A stretch of 64,000 nucleotides of DNA from Clostridiales bacterium. GTDB taxonomy: Bacteria; Bacillota; Clostridia; Peptostreptococcales; Anaerovoracaceae. This document shows positions 8,018-17,254 of the stretch, one piece after another. Both the position numbers and the translations under genes were made by a program. The stretch covers positions 1 through 64,000 of the forward strand of contig SVCW01000004.1 of NCBI GenBank assembly GCA_015058155.1, written 5' to 3'. The notes beneath the pieces are model-generated. The model was not told the DNA's origin and did not search any database. It was given only the letters and a program-made list of their open reading frames with translations. The first letter of the stretch is position 1, and each line of letters starts with the position of its first letter.

Positions 8018-9583
8018 CTATTCTGCACTTTCCCATGTCCACTGATCAACGTTGTTAACTAATGACCAGCCATGACCATGAGGATGAATTTTCTGTTCAG
8101 CTACCTTAAGTCCGTCGCGTGTCCAGTAAAGATGATCAATATTTACAATCCAGACCCAAGGTACTTCTTCTACTACTACTTCCTGGGCATCCTGCCAGAG
8201 CTCATATGAGTGTTCAAGATCTGACTCTGAAAGAGCCTTGTCCATAAGCACGTCAGCATCAGCATTACCGTAAGGGGAATACTGTGCAAGACCGTCTCCT
8301 GCTACAGAATGATACATATTATATACTTCCATAGGTGTATGGGCACCCCAGCCCCATACCATTGGTTCTCTCTGCGCTCTGTCATATGCTACGTCCCAGC
8401 CTACTCCTTCATAAGTAACCTTGATTCCGAGAAGTGAAAGCTGATTTGAAACTTCGGCAGCAATAGCCTGACGGACAGAGTCGCCCGATGAGTACATGAT
8501 ATTAAGCTCTGCACGCACTCCATCTTTCACGCGAATGCCGTCATCGCCAGAAACCCAGCCTGCTTCGTCAAGAATCCTTACTGCTTCATCAAAGTCATAT
8601 TCCACCACGCTTCCTTCATAGAACCATGGAAGGCCGTCACATACACTGTAAGCTGCAGTGCCATATCCATTGAGGATGTTATCAATAAGTTTTTCTCTGT
8701 CTATACCGATGTTGATTGCTTTTCTCACAGCTGCATCACAAGTCACATTGTTTCCTTTTTCACCGTTGTCAGGAACTGCAGGAAGACTTATTCCTCTATT
8801 GTCAACACTCTTCATCGCAATAAGTGAATAGCCATTAACAGTCTGCTTTGAGTAAGTAGCTGCAGTGTATGCGATATCAACCTGTCCTGCCTTTACTGCT
8901 GCAAAAGCAGCATCTTCAGTCATGAACACTATCACTACCTTCTTCATGAGAGGTGCTTCACCATAGTATTCAGGATTTGCTTCAAGAATAATCTGCTGAC
9001 CCTTATCCCACTGCTTTAGCACATATCTTCCGGAACCAACAGGATCAAGTCCGTAGTTTTCATCGTATGCATGTTCAGGCACGATACCTACAATCGCCAT
9101 GCTGTACGGCCAGATTGAATACGCACTGTTCATGTGGAACTCTACAGTAGTATCGTTCACAGCAACTGCCTCACGAAGCATTGTAAAATCATTCACTGTG
9201 CTCTTTTCCTTAACAGTGTTGTATGTAAAGGCAACGTCGCCCGCTGTAAGCTTTTCACCATCTGTAAAATAAACATCATCCCTGATTTCAACTGTCCAGA
9301 GAAGTCCGTCATCTGAAACTTCAACTGAAGTCGCAAGGTCATATTCAATTTCAAGTTCATTGTTTGTTACAGTAAGAGTGCTCTGGATAAGCGGTTCATG
9401 AACGTGTTCTCCCGCACCCCAGCCGTATGCCGGATCAAACCCAGCTTCCGGTTCCGAATTCGGACCCATGGCAATTATTACTTCATCACCAGGACGGGAA
9501 ACATCTTCAGTACTGCCACCGCACGCAGCAAGTCCCATCACCATAACAATTACAAGTGTAATGCAAAATACTTTTCTAAACAT
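8018..9583 (-). CDS. ABC transporter substrate-binding lipoprotein, DppA/NikA-like (SBP_bac_5)
   Basis: 521-residue extracellular lipoprotein. The start was placed at MFRKVFC because it opens a lipoprotein signal peptide (charged start, hydrophobic core, lipobox LAAC), although the frame is open for 42 more codons upstream. The rest matches family 5 solute-binding proteins of peptide, nickel or opine-metallophore importers. A histidine-rich C-terminal motif (HPHGHGW) and GEHVHEP near the mature N-terminus are compatible with metal or metal-chelate binding, but peptide binding is equally possible. It leads the five-gene operon. Confidence 0.9.
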   Translation of the reverse strand: MFRKVFCITLVIVMVMGLAACGGSTEDVSRPGDEVIIAMGPNSEPEAGFDPAYGWGAGEHVHEPLIQSTLTVTNNELEIEYDLATSVEVSDDGLLWTVEIRDDVYFTDGEKLTAGDVAFTYNTVKEKSTVNDFTMLREAVAVNDTTVEFHMNSAYSIWPYSMAIVGIVPEHAYDENYGLDPVGSGRYVLKQWDKGQQIILEANPEYYGEAPLMKKVVIVFMTEDAAFAAVKAGQVDIAYTAATYSKQTVNGYSLIAMKSVDNRGISLPAVPDNGEKGNNVTCDAAVRKAINIGIDREKLIDNILNGYGTAAYSVCDGLPWFYEGSVVEYDFDEAVRILDEAGWVSGDDGIRVKDGVRAELNIMYSSGDSVRQAIAAEVSNQLSLLGIKVTYEGVGWDVAYDRAQREPMVWGWGAHTPMEVYNMYHSVAGDGLAQYSPYGNADADVLMDKALSESDLEHSYELWQDAQEVVVEEVPWVWIVNIDHLYWTRDGLKVAEQKIHPHGHGWSLVNNVDQWTWESAE

Positions 9584-9589
9584 ATTCTT

Positions 9590-9707
9590 AATAATTCTCC
9601 CTCCACTTAGGCATTTTTCCAAAAAACAAAAAATGCCGAAAATAAGGTGCCGATTCCCAGCACTCCTTACCTTCATGGCAAATTGTGCGCCTTCCTGACG
9701 CCATATC
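9590..9707 (-). promoter_or_regulatory. Long structured leader of the ABC importer operon
   Basis: Between the promoter and the lipoprotein start lie about 125 transcribed bases. Three possible hairpins are visible on the minus strand: ATGGC...GCCAT, a GTGC...GCAC stem that can extend with AAG/CTT, and GGCATTTTT...AAAAATGCC just before the GGAGGG ribosome binding site. The last could influence transcription or translation. It does not match any riboswitch consensus I know. Confidence 0.5.
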
Positions 9708-9713
9708 ATAACA

Positions 9714-9743
9714 ATTATATCTTAGGCACTTAATTTTTGTCAA
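9714..9743 (-). promoter_or_regulatory. Promoter of the ABC importer operon
   Basis: Perfect consensus TTGACA (9738-9743) and TATAAT (9714-9719) on the minus strand with 18-bp spacing. Confidence 0.85.
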
Positions 9744-9769
9744 TAAAAAAGGCGGCATTGAATGCCGCC
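9744..9769 (-). terminator. Terminator of the hydrolase gene
   Basis: GGCGGCATT and AATGCCGCC form a tight stem followed on the minus strand by TTTTTT; it overlaps the next promoter's upstream flank. Confidence 0.88.
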
Positions 9770-9787
9770 GACACTTCGTCTGATTAC

Positions 9788-10780
9788 TTAGATGTGAAGA
9801 GTATACCGGTCCAGAAAACTCGAAACTGCATTCACGCAAGTTTCTCTATCCACAAGATATCCGAGAGCATGCTGTGCTCCGGGGATAATAACGAGTTCCT
9901 TTTCTGTATGACAGATTTCATAGTTTTCCTTTGCCATTGAAAGAGGAACAAGCCCGTCCTTCTCTCCGTGAATAAAGAGAACCGGTCTCGTACAGTCGTC
10001 AAGCGCTTCGGTAGTTGAATAGTCGCTGAAACCGAACCCTGCCTTTTCATTACAGATAGCTTCCATAGCATATAAGAACGGGAATGCAGGTAAATGAAGA
10101 TCCTTCTTTACGATATGACGGAAGAGTCTGTATGGCGAAATGAAAGCACTATCAGCAATAATACCGCGCACATTTTCCGGAAGTTCACTGAATCCTGCTG
10201 CCATAAGTACGCTTGTTGCTCCCATCGAAAGGCCATGAAGGAAAACATTTTCATCCTTTCCGAATCTTCTCTGGATAACACCTGCCCACTCAACAACGTC
10301 TCTGCATTCGTTGATTCCGTAAGTCATATACTGACCTTCACTCTTTCCATTTGCACGCTGATACGGCATTACAACTCTGTAGCCTTTTTCATGGTAGAAA
10401 CGTGCTACATTGCCGAAGTCTTTAAGTGGTGAGCTTGCAAAGCTATGAACGCTTATTACAGTTCCTACAGCATTTTCAACATCAAGAATCTCAGCTGCGA
10501 GAGTAAGATTGTCAAAACTCTTAGTATAGATAGTTTCGAGTTTCTGGCTCTTGAGCCATTCCTTACCTGCTGCAACTGTTTCTGTATATTCTCCGTACTG
10601 ATCCTTCGACTCCGCCTGTGACGCAACGATATTGTGCGGATTTCTTCCCTGTTTTCTCTTATCAGGTCTTACGATAGCGAGATTGAAAAAGTAATTCGCT
10701 GTTCCGTAAAGCGCACTTGTAGCAAGTGCAGCTCCTCCGACTGACCCGAGAATTATATTTCTGACTGTTTTCTTCTTCAT
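9788..10780 (-). CDS. Membrane-anchored alpha/beta hydrolase
   Basis: 330-residue serine hydrolase of the alpha/beta fold, related to the YqkD/BAAT-like group. The nucleophile is in GLSMG, the acid in HGEKDGLVP and the histidine in GAQHALGY. Residues about 8-30 form one transmembrane segment, so the enzyme is likely tethered to the membrane with its catalytic domain outside or at the surface. The start MKKKTVR was preferred since AGAGGA precedes it; a frame 7 codons longer exists. The substrate is unknown. Confidence 0.85.
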   Translation of the reverse strand: MKKKTVRNIILGSVGGAALATSALYGTANYFFNLAIVRPDKRKQGRNPHNIVASQAESKDQYGEYTETVAAGKEWLKSQKLETIYTKSFDNLTLAAEILDVENAVGTVISVHSFASSPLKDFGNVARFYHEKGYRVVMPYQRANGKSEGQYMTYGINECRDVVEWAGVIQRRFGKDENVFLHGLSMGATSVLMAAGFSELPENVRGIIADSAFISPYRLFRHIVKKDLHLPAFPFLYAMEAICNEKAGFGFSDYSTTEALDDCTRPVLFIHGEKDGLVPLSMAKENYEICHTEKELVIIPGAQHALGYLVDRETCVNAVSSFLDRYTLHI

Positions 10781-10862
10781 TCCAATCCTCTCCGATTCCA
10801 ACTTGTTGATTTGGCAACTTTACTACATTATAACAAGTCAGACTATACTTTTGAAGTGTGAA

Positions 10863-11195
10863 TTAGTGAGTGTATTCAAGAATTTTAATCTGATCTCCGA
10901 ATTCCTTCTTTACTGCAGCCATGATTGCTTCGTAATGAGGACACTTGAATCCGATAGGAGTACCCTTGCTCATGCATGATGCAAAAGCGATTGTATCGGT
11001 TCCTCTCTTGATGTATTCTCTGATTCTTAAATTGATCTGCTTTCCAGGGCAACCTCCGCAACTTACAAAACCATTGATGATAATATCTTCTTCGATTCCT
11101 TCAAAAGCTCCCATTCTCTTGCTGATAACCTTAAAGTCCATTGAACCAGGGCAGTAAACTTCAGTCTGCTGGCATCTGATAATTCCGAGTTTCAT
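10863..11195 (-). CDS. CGGC domain protein
   Basis: 110-residue cytoplasmic protein with the CGGC motif that names the family (FVSCGGCPGK near residue 45), plus an early cysteine (GIIRCQQTEVYCPG) and C-terminal cysteines (ASCMSKGTPIGFKC). The spacing suggests a metal or iron-sulfur site; the function of the family is not established. The start MKLGIIRC is supported by AGGAAGG 8 bases upstream; an in-frame extension of 20 codons lacks one. Confidence 0.85.
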   Translation of the reverse strand: MKLGIIRCQQTEVYCPGSMDFKVISKRMGAFEGIEEDIIINGFVSCGGCPGKQINLRIREYIKRGTDTIAFASCMSKGTPIGFKCPHYEAIMAAVKKEFGDQIKILEYTH

Positions 11196-11387
11196 AATTA
11201 ACACCTTCCTGTTTATAATATATCCGCGCATGTTACATACATGCACATATTGCAACTTGTCTTATCAACATTATATACAAAGCCGCATTTCTTTTCAATC
11301 ACTCTTTCCTGATAATCGCAGAGCATATTTCAATGCTTGTCCGCATATACTTTTACAGGGATTAATATACGAAAGGGGATAATAAAA

Positions 11388-11600
11388 ATGAAAATACGTA
11401 ATCTGCATGAACTTATAAACACGAGCGACACTTGTCGCCAGATATTTCTTTCACTTCCGGTTCAGATCCAGATGGACCTCCACGAGTGTAGCGATGTAAT
11501 CCGCTCCGAACGCGACCTTATCGCAGCAGCAAAAAGCGCTGCCGCTTCGAGAAAGAAACTCGAAAACTGCAGCGCCCTAAGTATACCTGTTAGAATGTAG
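11388..11600 (+). CDS. Small hypothetical protein
   Basis: A 70-residue protein, mostly helical and charged, with AAAGGGGA 8 bases before its ATG. The pattern 'SLPVQIQMDLHE...I.SERDLIAAA' resembles small uncharacterised clostridial proteins in which a LP-x2-VQ segment is followed by SE-x2-L. No function can be given. Its stop lies 11 bases inside the facing SLH-protein gene, so the two transcripts overlap tail to tail with no terminator between them. Confidence 0.6.
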   Translation: MKIRNLHELINTSDTCRQIFLSLPVQIQMDLHECSDVIRSERDLIAAAKSAAASRKKLENCSALSIPVRM

Positions 11601-14580
11601 CTATATTTTCACAATATCTCATGAAGATTGTTGCAATCTGTGCTCTGTTTGAATCTTCAAGAGGATCGAGATAGTAAGTTGATGTACCGTTAATGAGGCC
11701 TGTGTCAACTGTCCAGTTCATCGCATCGTACGCATAACCGGAAATTTTTTCAACGTCTCTGTACTGGCCGATACTCATGTCAGCATTCACGTCAATACCC
11801 TTGTACTTTGCATATCTGTAGAAGATTGCCGCCATCTGCTGACGAGTCACTACATCATCCGGACCATATGTATCGTCACCGTATCCAAGGACGATTTCGT
11901 TTGATACAGCCCACTCAATCGCATCCGAATACCAGAGTCCGGCTTTAACATCATCGAAAGATCCTCTTGTCTTCACTTCAGGAGAACCTTCGAGTCTGTA
12001 GAGTACAGTCACGATTGTCGCTCTGTCAGTCTTTGCAAAAGGCTCGAATTTATTATTGTCAACGCCCTTCATGATGCCCTTTGCAACAGCGTAGTGAACA
12101 GCGTCGTGATACCATGCTTCGGAATCAGTGTCTGTAAAACCTGTAACCGGACAAGTTGCATCACCCATACAATTATCAACCTTAGCCATAGTATCATCAG
12201 GAACCGGTTCAGGAGTTACTTCAGTGCTTCCTGAAGGTTTTCCCGGTTTCTTCGGTGCTTTTTCTGTTGCAGGGAATACTGCAACAACAATGTTTGAATC
12301 TGCGTCATTTGTCACAGCCGCACCGTTTACAACGAAAGCATTTTCACTAATGCCCGCAGTTGTATAGTTGCTGTCAGGCGTGATTGTAACAATCGCAGTG
12401 TAAGTTGTATTGTACGCAAACTTTTCAGTTACAGCAGGTTCCCAATCAATTGTAGCAGTGTAACCGACACCTGAAGCTGTAGTCTGAGGAACAGCCTTCG
12501 CTACAGGAGCAGTAACCTCAATTTCAGGACTGATTGGCTTAGGCTCTACAGTAACTGAAACAGGGATGTTTTCTACAATGTTGTAGTGATCTGTATCCAC
12601 AGGTGTGAATGTCACAACAAAGTTGTTAACACCTGCGTTGCCAACGCTTGCAGTACTGTCTTCCCAGCTGAATCCTGCTGGAAGATTTATATCCGCAAGA
12701 GTCTGTCCGTAAACTGCAGTTAAACCACTTGGTACACTATATGAAGGTGTAGCCTTGTTGATAGTTACAGAGATATCCTTGCTCTGGTCAGCCATGTTAG
12801 CGTTGCCAACATACTTTGCAGTAAGAGTTACTGTTCCACAAGGAACAAGGTTGTCTTCTGTGTTGTACGTCATTACATAGAAGCCGTCGCCATCAGCACT
12901 TACCGCATCTGAAATCTGAGTACCATCATAGTAAAGTGCCATTTCATTTGCAGCTGGTGCTCTGAAAGTACGTCTAACTGCAGCTGTTCCTGTTGGCTCA
13001 GCCTTTACCTTGACAGTAATAGTGTCTCCGTATGTAAATTCACTTGTCTGTTCGCTATCGTTATATGAAGCAATATTGTTTAAAACTGTTCCCGACTGAG
13101 CGATGTTCCAGCTGTGAGTAAGGCCAGTTGCGCCGACTGTAGTGTAGTTTGGATTGCTTACAGCAGTTACTGTCGCAGTGTATGTACCCGCAGCAGTTGC
13201 TGAAGTAACACCATCGATTGTGAGAGTTACAACATCACTACCCACCTTGTTTGTAACAACAGGAGTTTCAATCGTCTTCAGAGTGCCGTCATACACAAAC
13301 GGTTCTTCCTCTGGCCATGAGATAGCTACAGGTCTCTGCTTTACAGTACCCTTTACAAGATCAGTTACAACCGATGCAGTTTCACTATTATCTATTCTTG
13401 TTACTGTAATCTTGCAGTAGTAGTAATAGTCTCCTGCATCGAGGTTACTGTCTATTGCAAGGTTTGCTGACGTACCTCCATCTACTGCAGTCGCACCTTC
13501 TGTAGAGTTTTCAGTGTTCTTGTACCACTGATATGTTACTTCATATCCACTTCCAATTGAACTTGTTGTAACGCTTAACTGTTTATCGATGTTACCGTAA
13601 ACCAAAGCGCTGTCTCCGTCAAATCCCTGTGGCTGTGTTTCGATTGTCGGTGCTTCAGCCGGAATCGCAGTCCACTGTGCGTAAAGTGTAATGATTGCGC
13701 CAGGAGTCGCAATATCTGTTACTGACTGCTCATCGCTGTAAACTGTTTCGCCGTTTTCAGAAGTTGCCCAGCCAGCGAAGCTGTAACCCGTTCTTGTAAA
13801 TGTGTTTTTTGAAAGTGCTGTTGCTTCCCCTACGTTAATAGTCTGGTTAATAGTCTGGTCAGCCATTTCGCCGTTGTCGCCATTTGCATCAAATACTACT
13901 GTGTATTTTGGAGCAACGTAACATACAAAATCACTTATAAGAACTGCTCCGTCAGGATATGTAATCTTTGCAGCATAATACTTACCGTCAGTTCCATCTG
14001 TAAGCTTGCTTGTTGTCTGTTCGCTTACCTCATCACCAAGGCTAATAACCTTTGCTTTAACAGTAGGCTGTTCAATTTGTTCACTCACATGGAAGTCATA
14101 CCTTGCAGTCGCCGGTGCAGTAAGAGAAGCCTTTGTTACACCATTTATATCCTGCCATGCCTGATATCTTTCCTCCGTATCCTGATTAAAGTATTGCATT
14201 CTAACACTTCCCGTGCAAGCATTAGACAATTCAATATCAAGCACGTCTCCGGCATTAAGTTCAATGCTAAAGTAACCTGGAATACCGCCATTGACACTTA
14301 CTGATGTCCACCACTCTCCGTCATAACTTGAAACCGGCCCTCCATACATGCTATCCTGGTACCCGACTGCATTTTCGGTCGTTACAGCTGTTTCCGTTAT
14401 TTCATGCCAAGTGTATTCAGCACCTTCTGAAGGATTTACCCTAACTTCATATTCATTATCTTTTGTAGGTTGCTGTGTAATTGTTAAAGCATACAATGCA
14501 AACGCTGACACTGGCATCATAGTTACTACCATGATGATTGTGAGCATGAATGCGAGTGCTTTCTTTGTTCTGACTTTCAT
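11590..14580 (-). CDS. Secreted SLH-domain surface protein with bacterial repeat domains
   Basis: 996-residue exported protein. Residues 1-30 are a signal peptide (MKVRTKKALAF, hydrophobic core, SAFA cleavage region). About residues 225-310 hold one InlB B-repeat/Listeria-Bacteroides repeat (YTVVFDANG ... GYSFAGWAT ... LYAQWT). Residues about 310-740 contain Ig-like and MBG-type beta domains (VYGNIDKQL, VYGQTLADI, PVDTDHYNI). About 806-996 are three SLH domains (AWYHDAVHYAVAKGIM, LWYSDAIEWAVSNEIV, YAYDAMNWTVDTGLI), which bind pyruvylated secondary cell-wall polymers. AAAGGGAGGG precedes the ATG. It is probably an adhesin or structural surface protein; a ligand cannot be named. Confidence 0.9.
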   Translation of the reverse strand: MKVRTKKALAFMLTIIMVVTMMPVSAFALYALTITQQPTKDNEYEVRVNPSEGAEYTWHEITETAVTTENAVGYQDSMYGGPVSSYDGEWWTSVSVNGGIPGYFSIELNAGDVLDIELSNACTGSVRMQYFNQDTEERYQAWQDINGVTKASLTAPATARYDFHVSEQIEQPTVKAKVISLGDEVSEQTTSKLTDGTDGKYYAAKITYPDGAVLISDFVCYVAPKYTVVFDANGDNGEMADQTINQTINVGEATALSKNTFTRTGYSFAGWATSENGETVYSDEQSVTDIATPGAIITLYAQWTAIPAEAPTIETQPQGFDGDSALVYGNIDKQLSVTTSSIGSGYEVTYQWYKNTENSTEGATAVDGGTSANLAIDSNLDAGDYYYYCKITVTRIDNSETASVVTDLVKGTVKQRPVAISWPEEEPFVYDGTLKTIETPVVTNKVGSDVVTLTIDGVTSATAAGTYTATVTAVSNPNYTTVGATGLTHSWNIAQSGTVLNNIASYNDSEQTSEFTYGDTITVKVKAEPTGTAAVRRTFRAPAANEMALYYDGTQISDAVSADGDGFYVMTYNTEDNLVPCGTVTLTAKYVGNANMADQSKDISVTINKATPSYSVPSGLTAVYGQTLADINLPAGFSWEDSTASVGNAGVNNFVVTFTPVDTDHYNIVENIPVSVTVEPKPISPEIEVTAPVAKAVPQTTASGVGYTATIDWEPAVTEKFAYNTTYTAIVTITPDSNYTTAGISENAFVVNGAAVTNDADSNIVVAVFPATEKAPKKPGKPSGSTEVTPEPVPDDTMAKVDNCMGDATCPVTGFTDTDSEAWYHDAVHYAVAKGIMKGVDNNKFEPFAKTDRATIVTVLYRLEGSPEVKTRGSFDDVKAGLWYSDAIEWAVSNEIVLGYGDDTYGPDDVVTRQQMAAIFYRYAKYKGIDVNADMSIGQYRDVEKISGYAYDAMNWTVDTGLINGTSTYYLDPLEDSNRAQIATIFMRYCENIATF

Positions 14581-14610
14581 GATTTCCCTCCCTTTAAAGC
14601 CACTTCAGGC

Positions 14611-14640
14611 ATTATACTTGACTGAAGTTTATCACAGTAA
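14611..14640 (-). promoter_or_regulatory. Promoter of the SLH protein gene
   Basis: Minus-strand TATAAT (14611-14616) with TTACTG 18 bp upstream (14635-14640). Confidence 0.7.
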
Positions 14641-14849
14641 GGAAGGGTCTTTTTCCGTATTGAATAATTCGTTCTAATTTTTGATAATTTCGTATTCGTA
14701 CGTATCTTCTCTGATTTAGCCCGGCATGTTCGAAGACTCCTTCGAAAAGTCTTTTATGAATAACTACGAGCTCGTTCGGTGAGAAGTTGAATGTTTTTTC
14801 GCCACTGTTTTTGCTAATTTTTCCCGTTTTTACGACAAATTTGATGGTC

Positions 14850-14880
14850 TTGCACGATTTTTTCTGTGCTACAATATAAT
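14850..14880 (+). promoter_or_regulatory. Promoter of the LytTR/GHKL operon
   Basis: TTGCAC (14850-14855) and TATAAT (14875-14880). The 19-bp spacing is longer than optimal, consistent with activator dependence. Confidence 0.65.
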
Positions 14881-14925
14881 AGAGTGGGGAAGTCTGCCCA
14901 CAAATACGATTGAAAGGAGGCCCAT

Positions 14926-15663
14926 ATGCTCAGAATAGCTATTCTTGACGACGAGCGTGACCAGCGTGAAAATACACACAATCTTCTTTCTGAATACCTG
15001 AACGAACATCACATCGTAGCAAAAGTCATTGACTTTCCGAGTGCCCGTCAGGTTCTGAATGAAGTTGAAGACAACGCGCCTTTTGACATTTATATCGTTG
15101 ATATCGTGATGCCTGAAATGTCGGGAATCGAGTTTGGGAAGCTCATTCGTAAACTTGACAGAAACGGCCTGATAATATATCTTACTACATCACCAGATTT
15201 TGCTCTCGAATCGTACGAGACACATGCGTTCAACTATATTTTGAAACCTGTGTCGGCCGGGAAGTTTGCCAGTATACTTGATGAAGCGATTCAGAGTCTT
15301 CACAAGAGGCTTGACTCAAGTATTGAAGTCAAGACACACAGCAGTATTATCAGGATCCCGCTCGATACGATACTCTACGCGGAGCTCTCAAACAGAGCGG
15401 TCCAGTATCACCTCGAAGACGGTAATTCGGTTTTCAGTACTACTCTGACTGGTGCTTTCCGCGACGCGGTATCTCCGCTTCTTGATGACAATCGTTTCGT
15501 CCTCTGCGGCGCAAGTTTCCTTTTGAATCTCCACTTTGTGAAGATGGTGGACAAGGACGGTGCCCTTTTGACAGACAATACAAGGATTTCACTCCCGAAG
15601 ACTGCCTGTCCGCCGCTCAGGGCCGCATGGTCAAACTACTGGCTGGAAGGAGGAACTAAGTAA
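14926..15663 (+). CDS. LytTR-family response regulator (AgrA/VirR-like)
   Basis: 245-residue cytoplasmic regulator. The N-terminal receiver domain has the acidic pair (ILDDE), the phosphoacceptor Asp in DIYIVDIVMPEMSG, and the conserved Lys in YILKP. The C-terminal half (about 140-245) is a LytTR DNA-binding domain (IPLDTILYAELSNRAVQYHLEDG ending with the beta-rich core). GAAAGGAGG precedes the ATG. The stop TAA overlaps the kinase ATG by one base (TAATG), so the pair is translated as a unit. No signal-peptide gene of the agrD type is visible beside it. Confidence 0.92.
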   Translation: MLRIAILDDERDQRENTHNLLSEYLNEHHIVAKVIDFPSARQVLNEVEDNAPFDIYIVDIVMPEMSGIEFGKLIRKLDRNGLIIYLTTSPDFALESYETHAFNYILKPVSAGKFASILDEAIQSLHKRLDSSIEVKTHSSIIRIPLDTILYAELSNRAVQYHLEDGNSVFSTTLTGAFRDAVSPLLDDNRFVLCGASFLLNLHFVKMVDKDGALLTDNTRISLPKTACPPLRAAWSNYWLEGGTK

Positions 15664-17015
15664 TGCTGAGTCTCCTTGACATTTCAACAATATACTATCT
15701 GTTTCACGTAATGGCGCTCAATGCACTTCTTTGTGAATACCGCTATCCGAAGAAAAAGGCAATCTGGCTGACTGTTGCTTTTATGACACCGCTTGCGATT
15801 TACAACAGCTGGTTTTTTGTCAGATTCGGTGCCGAGCTCGCCGGTCAGATGTGTCTTATCAACTGTACGATTCCGAGTCTGATTTTCTTCTGGATTGTCA
15901 CAAAACACAGAAATGGAAGGATCCTCTTCACTTTCTGTCTCTCTGACACAATCTCACTTGAAATCGTATATATTACCCGTTTTATTGACGACTGGATCGG
16001 TCTTCCTGATTACTGGGTTCTCTTCATATTGAGACTTATCGCATGGCCGCTTCTTGAGTTTGCGATTATCAAGCACCTGAGAAAGCCGTACCTAAGAATC
16101 CAGAATATGATTGACCACGGCTGGGGAGGGCTCGCAGCGATTACGCTCCTCTTCTACATACTGCTCCTCCTCATGGCTACCGTACCGTACATTATAAACG
16201 AAAGACCGGAATATATTCCTGCGCTTCTTCTCGTTATGGTACTTATGCCGATCATTTACTGGAACATTGCGAAGATGCTCATCCACCAGCAGACGCTCGC
16301 TGATATGCGCCAGAAAGAGCAGCTTCTCACCCTTCAGGCAACGATGATGAACCAGCGTATCTCGCAGTACCGACAGGCCGAAAGAACTATCGCGATTGCG
16401 AGACACGATATGAGACACAAGTTCCACACTCTTGACAGTCTCCTTGCAAACGGCAATATTTCCGAAGCGCGCGAATTCATCGCCTTGTCTGGTGATGCTC
16501 TGATTGAAACGCAGGTAAAACACTGGTGTCTCAATCCTGTGCTTGATGCTGTTTTCGCTTCATATTTAGCGATGGCAGAGTCTTATGGGATTAAAATCGA
16601 GGCAGCGCTTGACATTCCTGAAGAACTCCACGTTGACGCAACTGAGCTGTCAACTGTTTTCGCAAACGCACTCGAAAATGCGATAAATGCCGTAAAGGAT
16701 CTCCCTATGGGGAAGAGGGTGATTCGCTGTAAGTGTATCCAGTACCCTCAGCTCATGATTAAGATTTCAAATCCATACGAGGGAGAAATCACATTTGACA
16801 GTGACGGAATCCCGGTTCCTAATGATAATAAGGATTTGCTCCGTTTCTTTGCAAACTTTACCGACACGCGTTCTCCTAAGGGTATCGACAGCAGTCTCAA
16901 CCTCGCACACGGTCTCGGCACGCGCTCGATTGCAGCTTACTGCGAAAAGCACGGCGCTTTCTGTGAATATACTGTTGAAGACGGATGGTTTACGATAAGC
17001 ATAGTCCAGCCGTAA
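15663..17015 (+). CDS. GHKL-family sensor histidine kinase (AgrC/VirS-like)
   Basis: 450-residue membrane kinase. About six transmembrane segments occupy residues 5-205; a coiled dimerisation region follows, with the likely phosphoacceptor histidine in ARHDMRHKF (about residue 240), and a C-terminal GHKL ATPase domain with the N box VFANALENAINAV. This architecture is typical of quorum or peptide sensors. It partners with the LytTR regulator encoded immediately upstream. The ligand is unknown; the nearest targets could include the divergent SLH protein, which is inference. Confidence 0.9.
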   Translation: MLSLLDISTIYYLFHVMALNALLCEYRYPKKKAIWLTVAFMTPLAIYNSWFFVRFGAELAGQMCLINCTIPSLIFFWIVTKHRNGRILFTFCLSDTISLEIVYITRFIDDWIGLPDYWVLFILRLIAWPLLEFAIIKHLRKPYLRIQNMIDHGWGGLAAITLLFYILLLLMATVPYIINERPEYIPALLLVMVLMPIIYWNIAKMLIHQQTLADMRQKEQLLTLQATMMNQRISQYRQAERTIAIARHDMRHKFHTLDSLLANGNISEAREFIALSGDALIETQVKHWCLNPVLDAVFASYLAMAESYGIKIEAALDIPEELHVDATELSTVFANALENAINAVKDLPMGKRVIRCKCIQYPQLMIKISNPYEGEITFDSDGIPVPNDNKDLLRFFANFTDTRSPKGIDSSLNLAHGLGTRSIAAYCEKHGAFCEYTVEDGWFTISIVQP

Positions 17016-17027
17016 AACCACGAATAA

Positions 17028-17060
17028 AAGACTTCGGTTTCCCGAAGTCTTTCTTGATTT
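17028..17060 (+). terminator. Terminator of the two-component operon
   Basis: AAGACTTCGG and CCGAAGTCTT pair around a short TTTC loop, followed by a T-rich stretch. Confidence 0.85.
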
Positions 17061-17254
17061 TTGGGCTCTGCAACTGTCAGTTGCGGTGTTTTAAAGTCGA
17101 GTTGGTGGACATTATGATATTCGTTATTGTATAATCGGGATATCAAAACATGGAATTTCGTTTTATGGTTTCCGGCACTTCGAAATATGGAAACCTGTTT
17201 CCCGGATTTTAACAACGACATTTTTGAATCTTGCTCGAAAGGTGGTATTTATAT

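Larger units (their letters stand above)
14581..14925. other. Divergent intergenic region between surface protein and two-component genes
   Basis: This 345-bp gap holds the two outward promoters described separately and a T-rich tract on the plus strand (about 14790-14845). I looked for paired 9-bp LytTR-type repeats at 21-bp spacing and did not find a convincing pair. No gene is visible. Confidence 0.5.

Noticed and set aside
9590-9707. Known riboswitch (NiCo, cobalamin, SAM, TPP, fluoride, preQ1)
   Set aside because: None of the consensus core strings is present; AGGAAGGCGCAC is only superficially like the cobalamin element.
8018-9709. Longer N-terminus for the ABC substrate-binding protein
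   Set aside because: The extension would bury the lipoprotein signal peptide 43 residues inside the protein.
14720-14880. LytTR binding repeats
   Set aside because: T-rich repeats such as CTGTTTTT and CCGTTTTT occur at a 19-bp period, not the expected 21, and do not fit the consensus.
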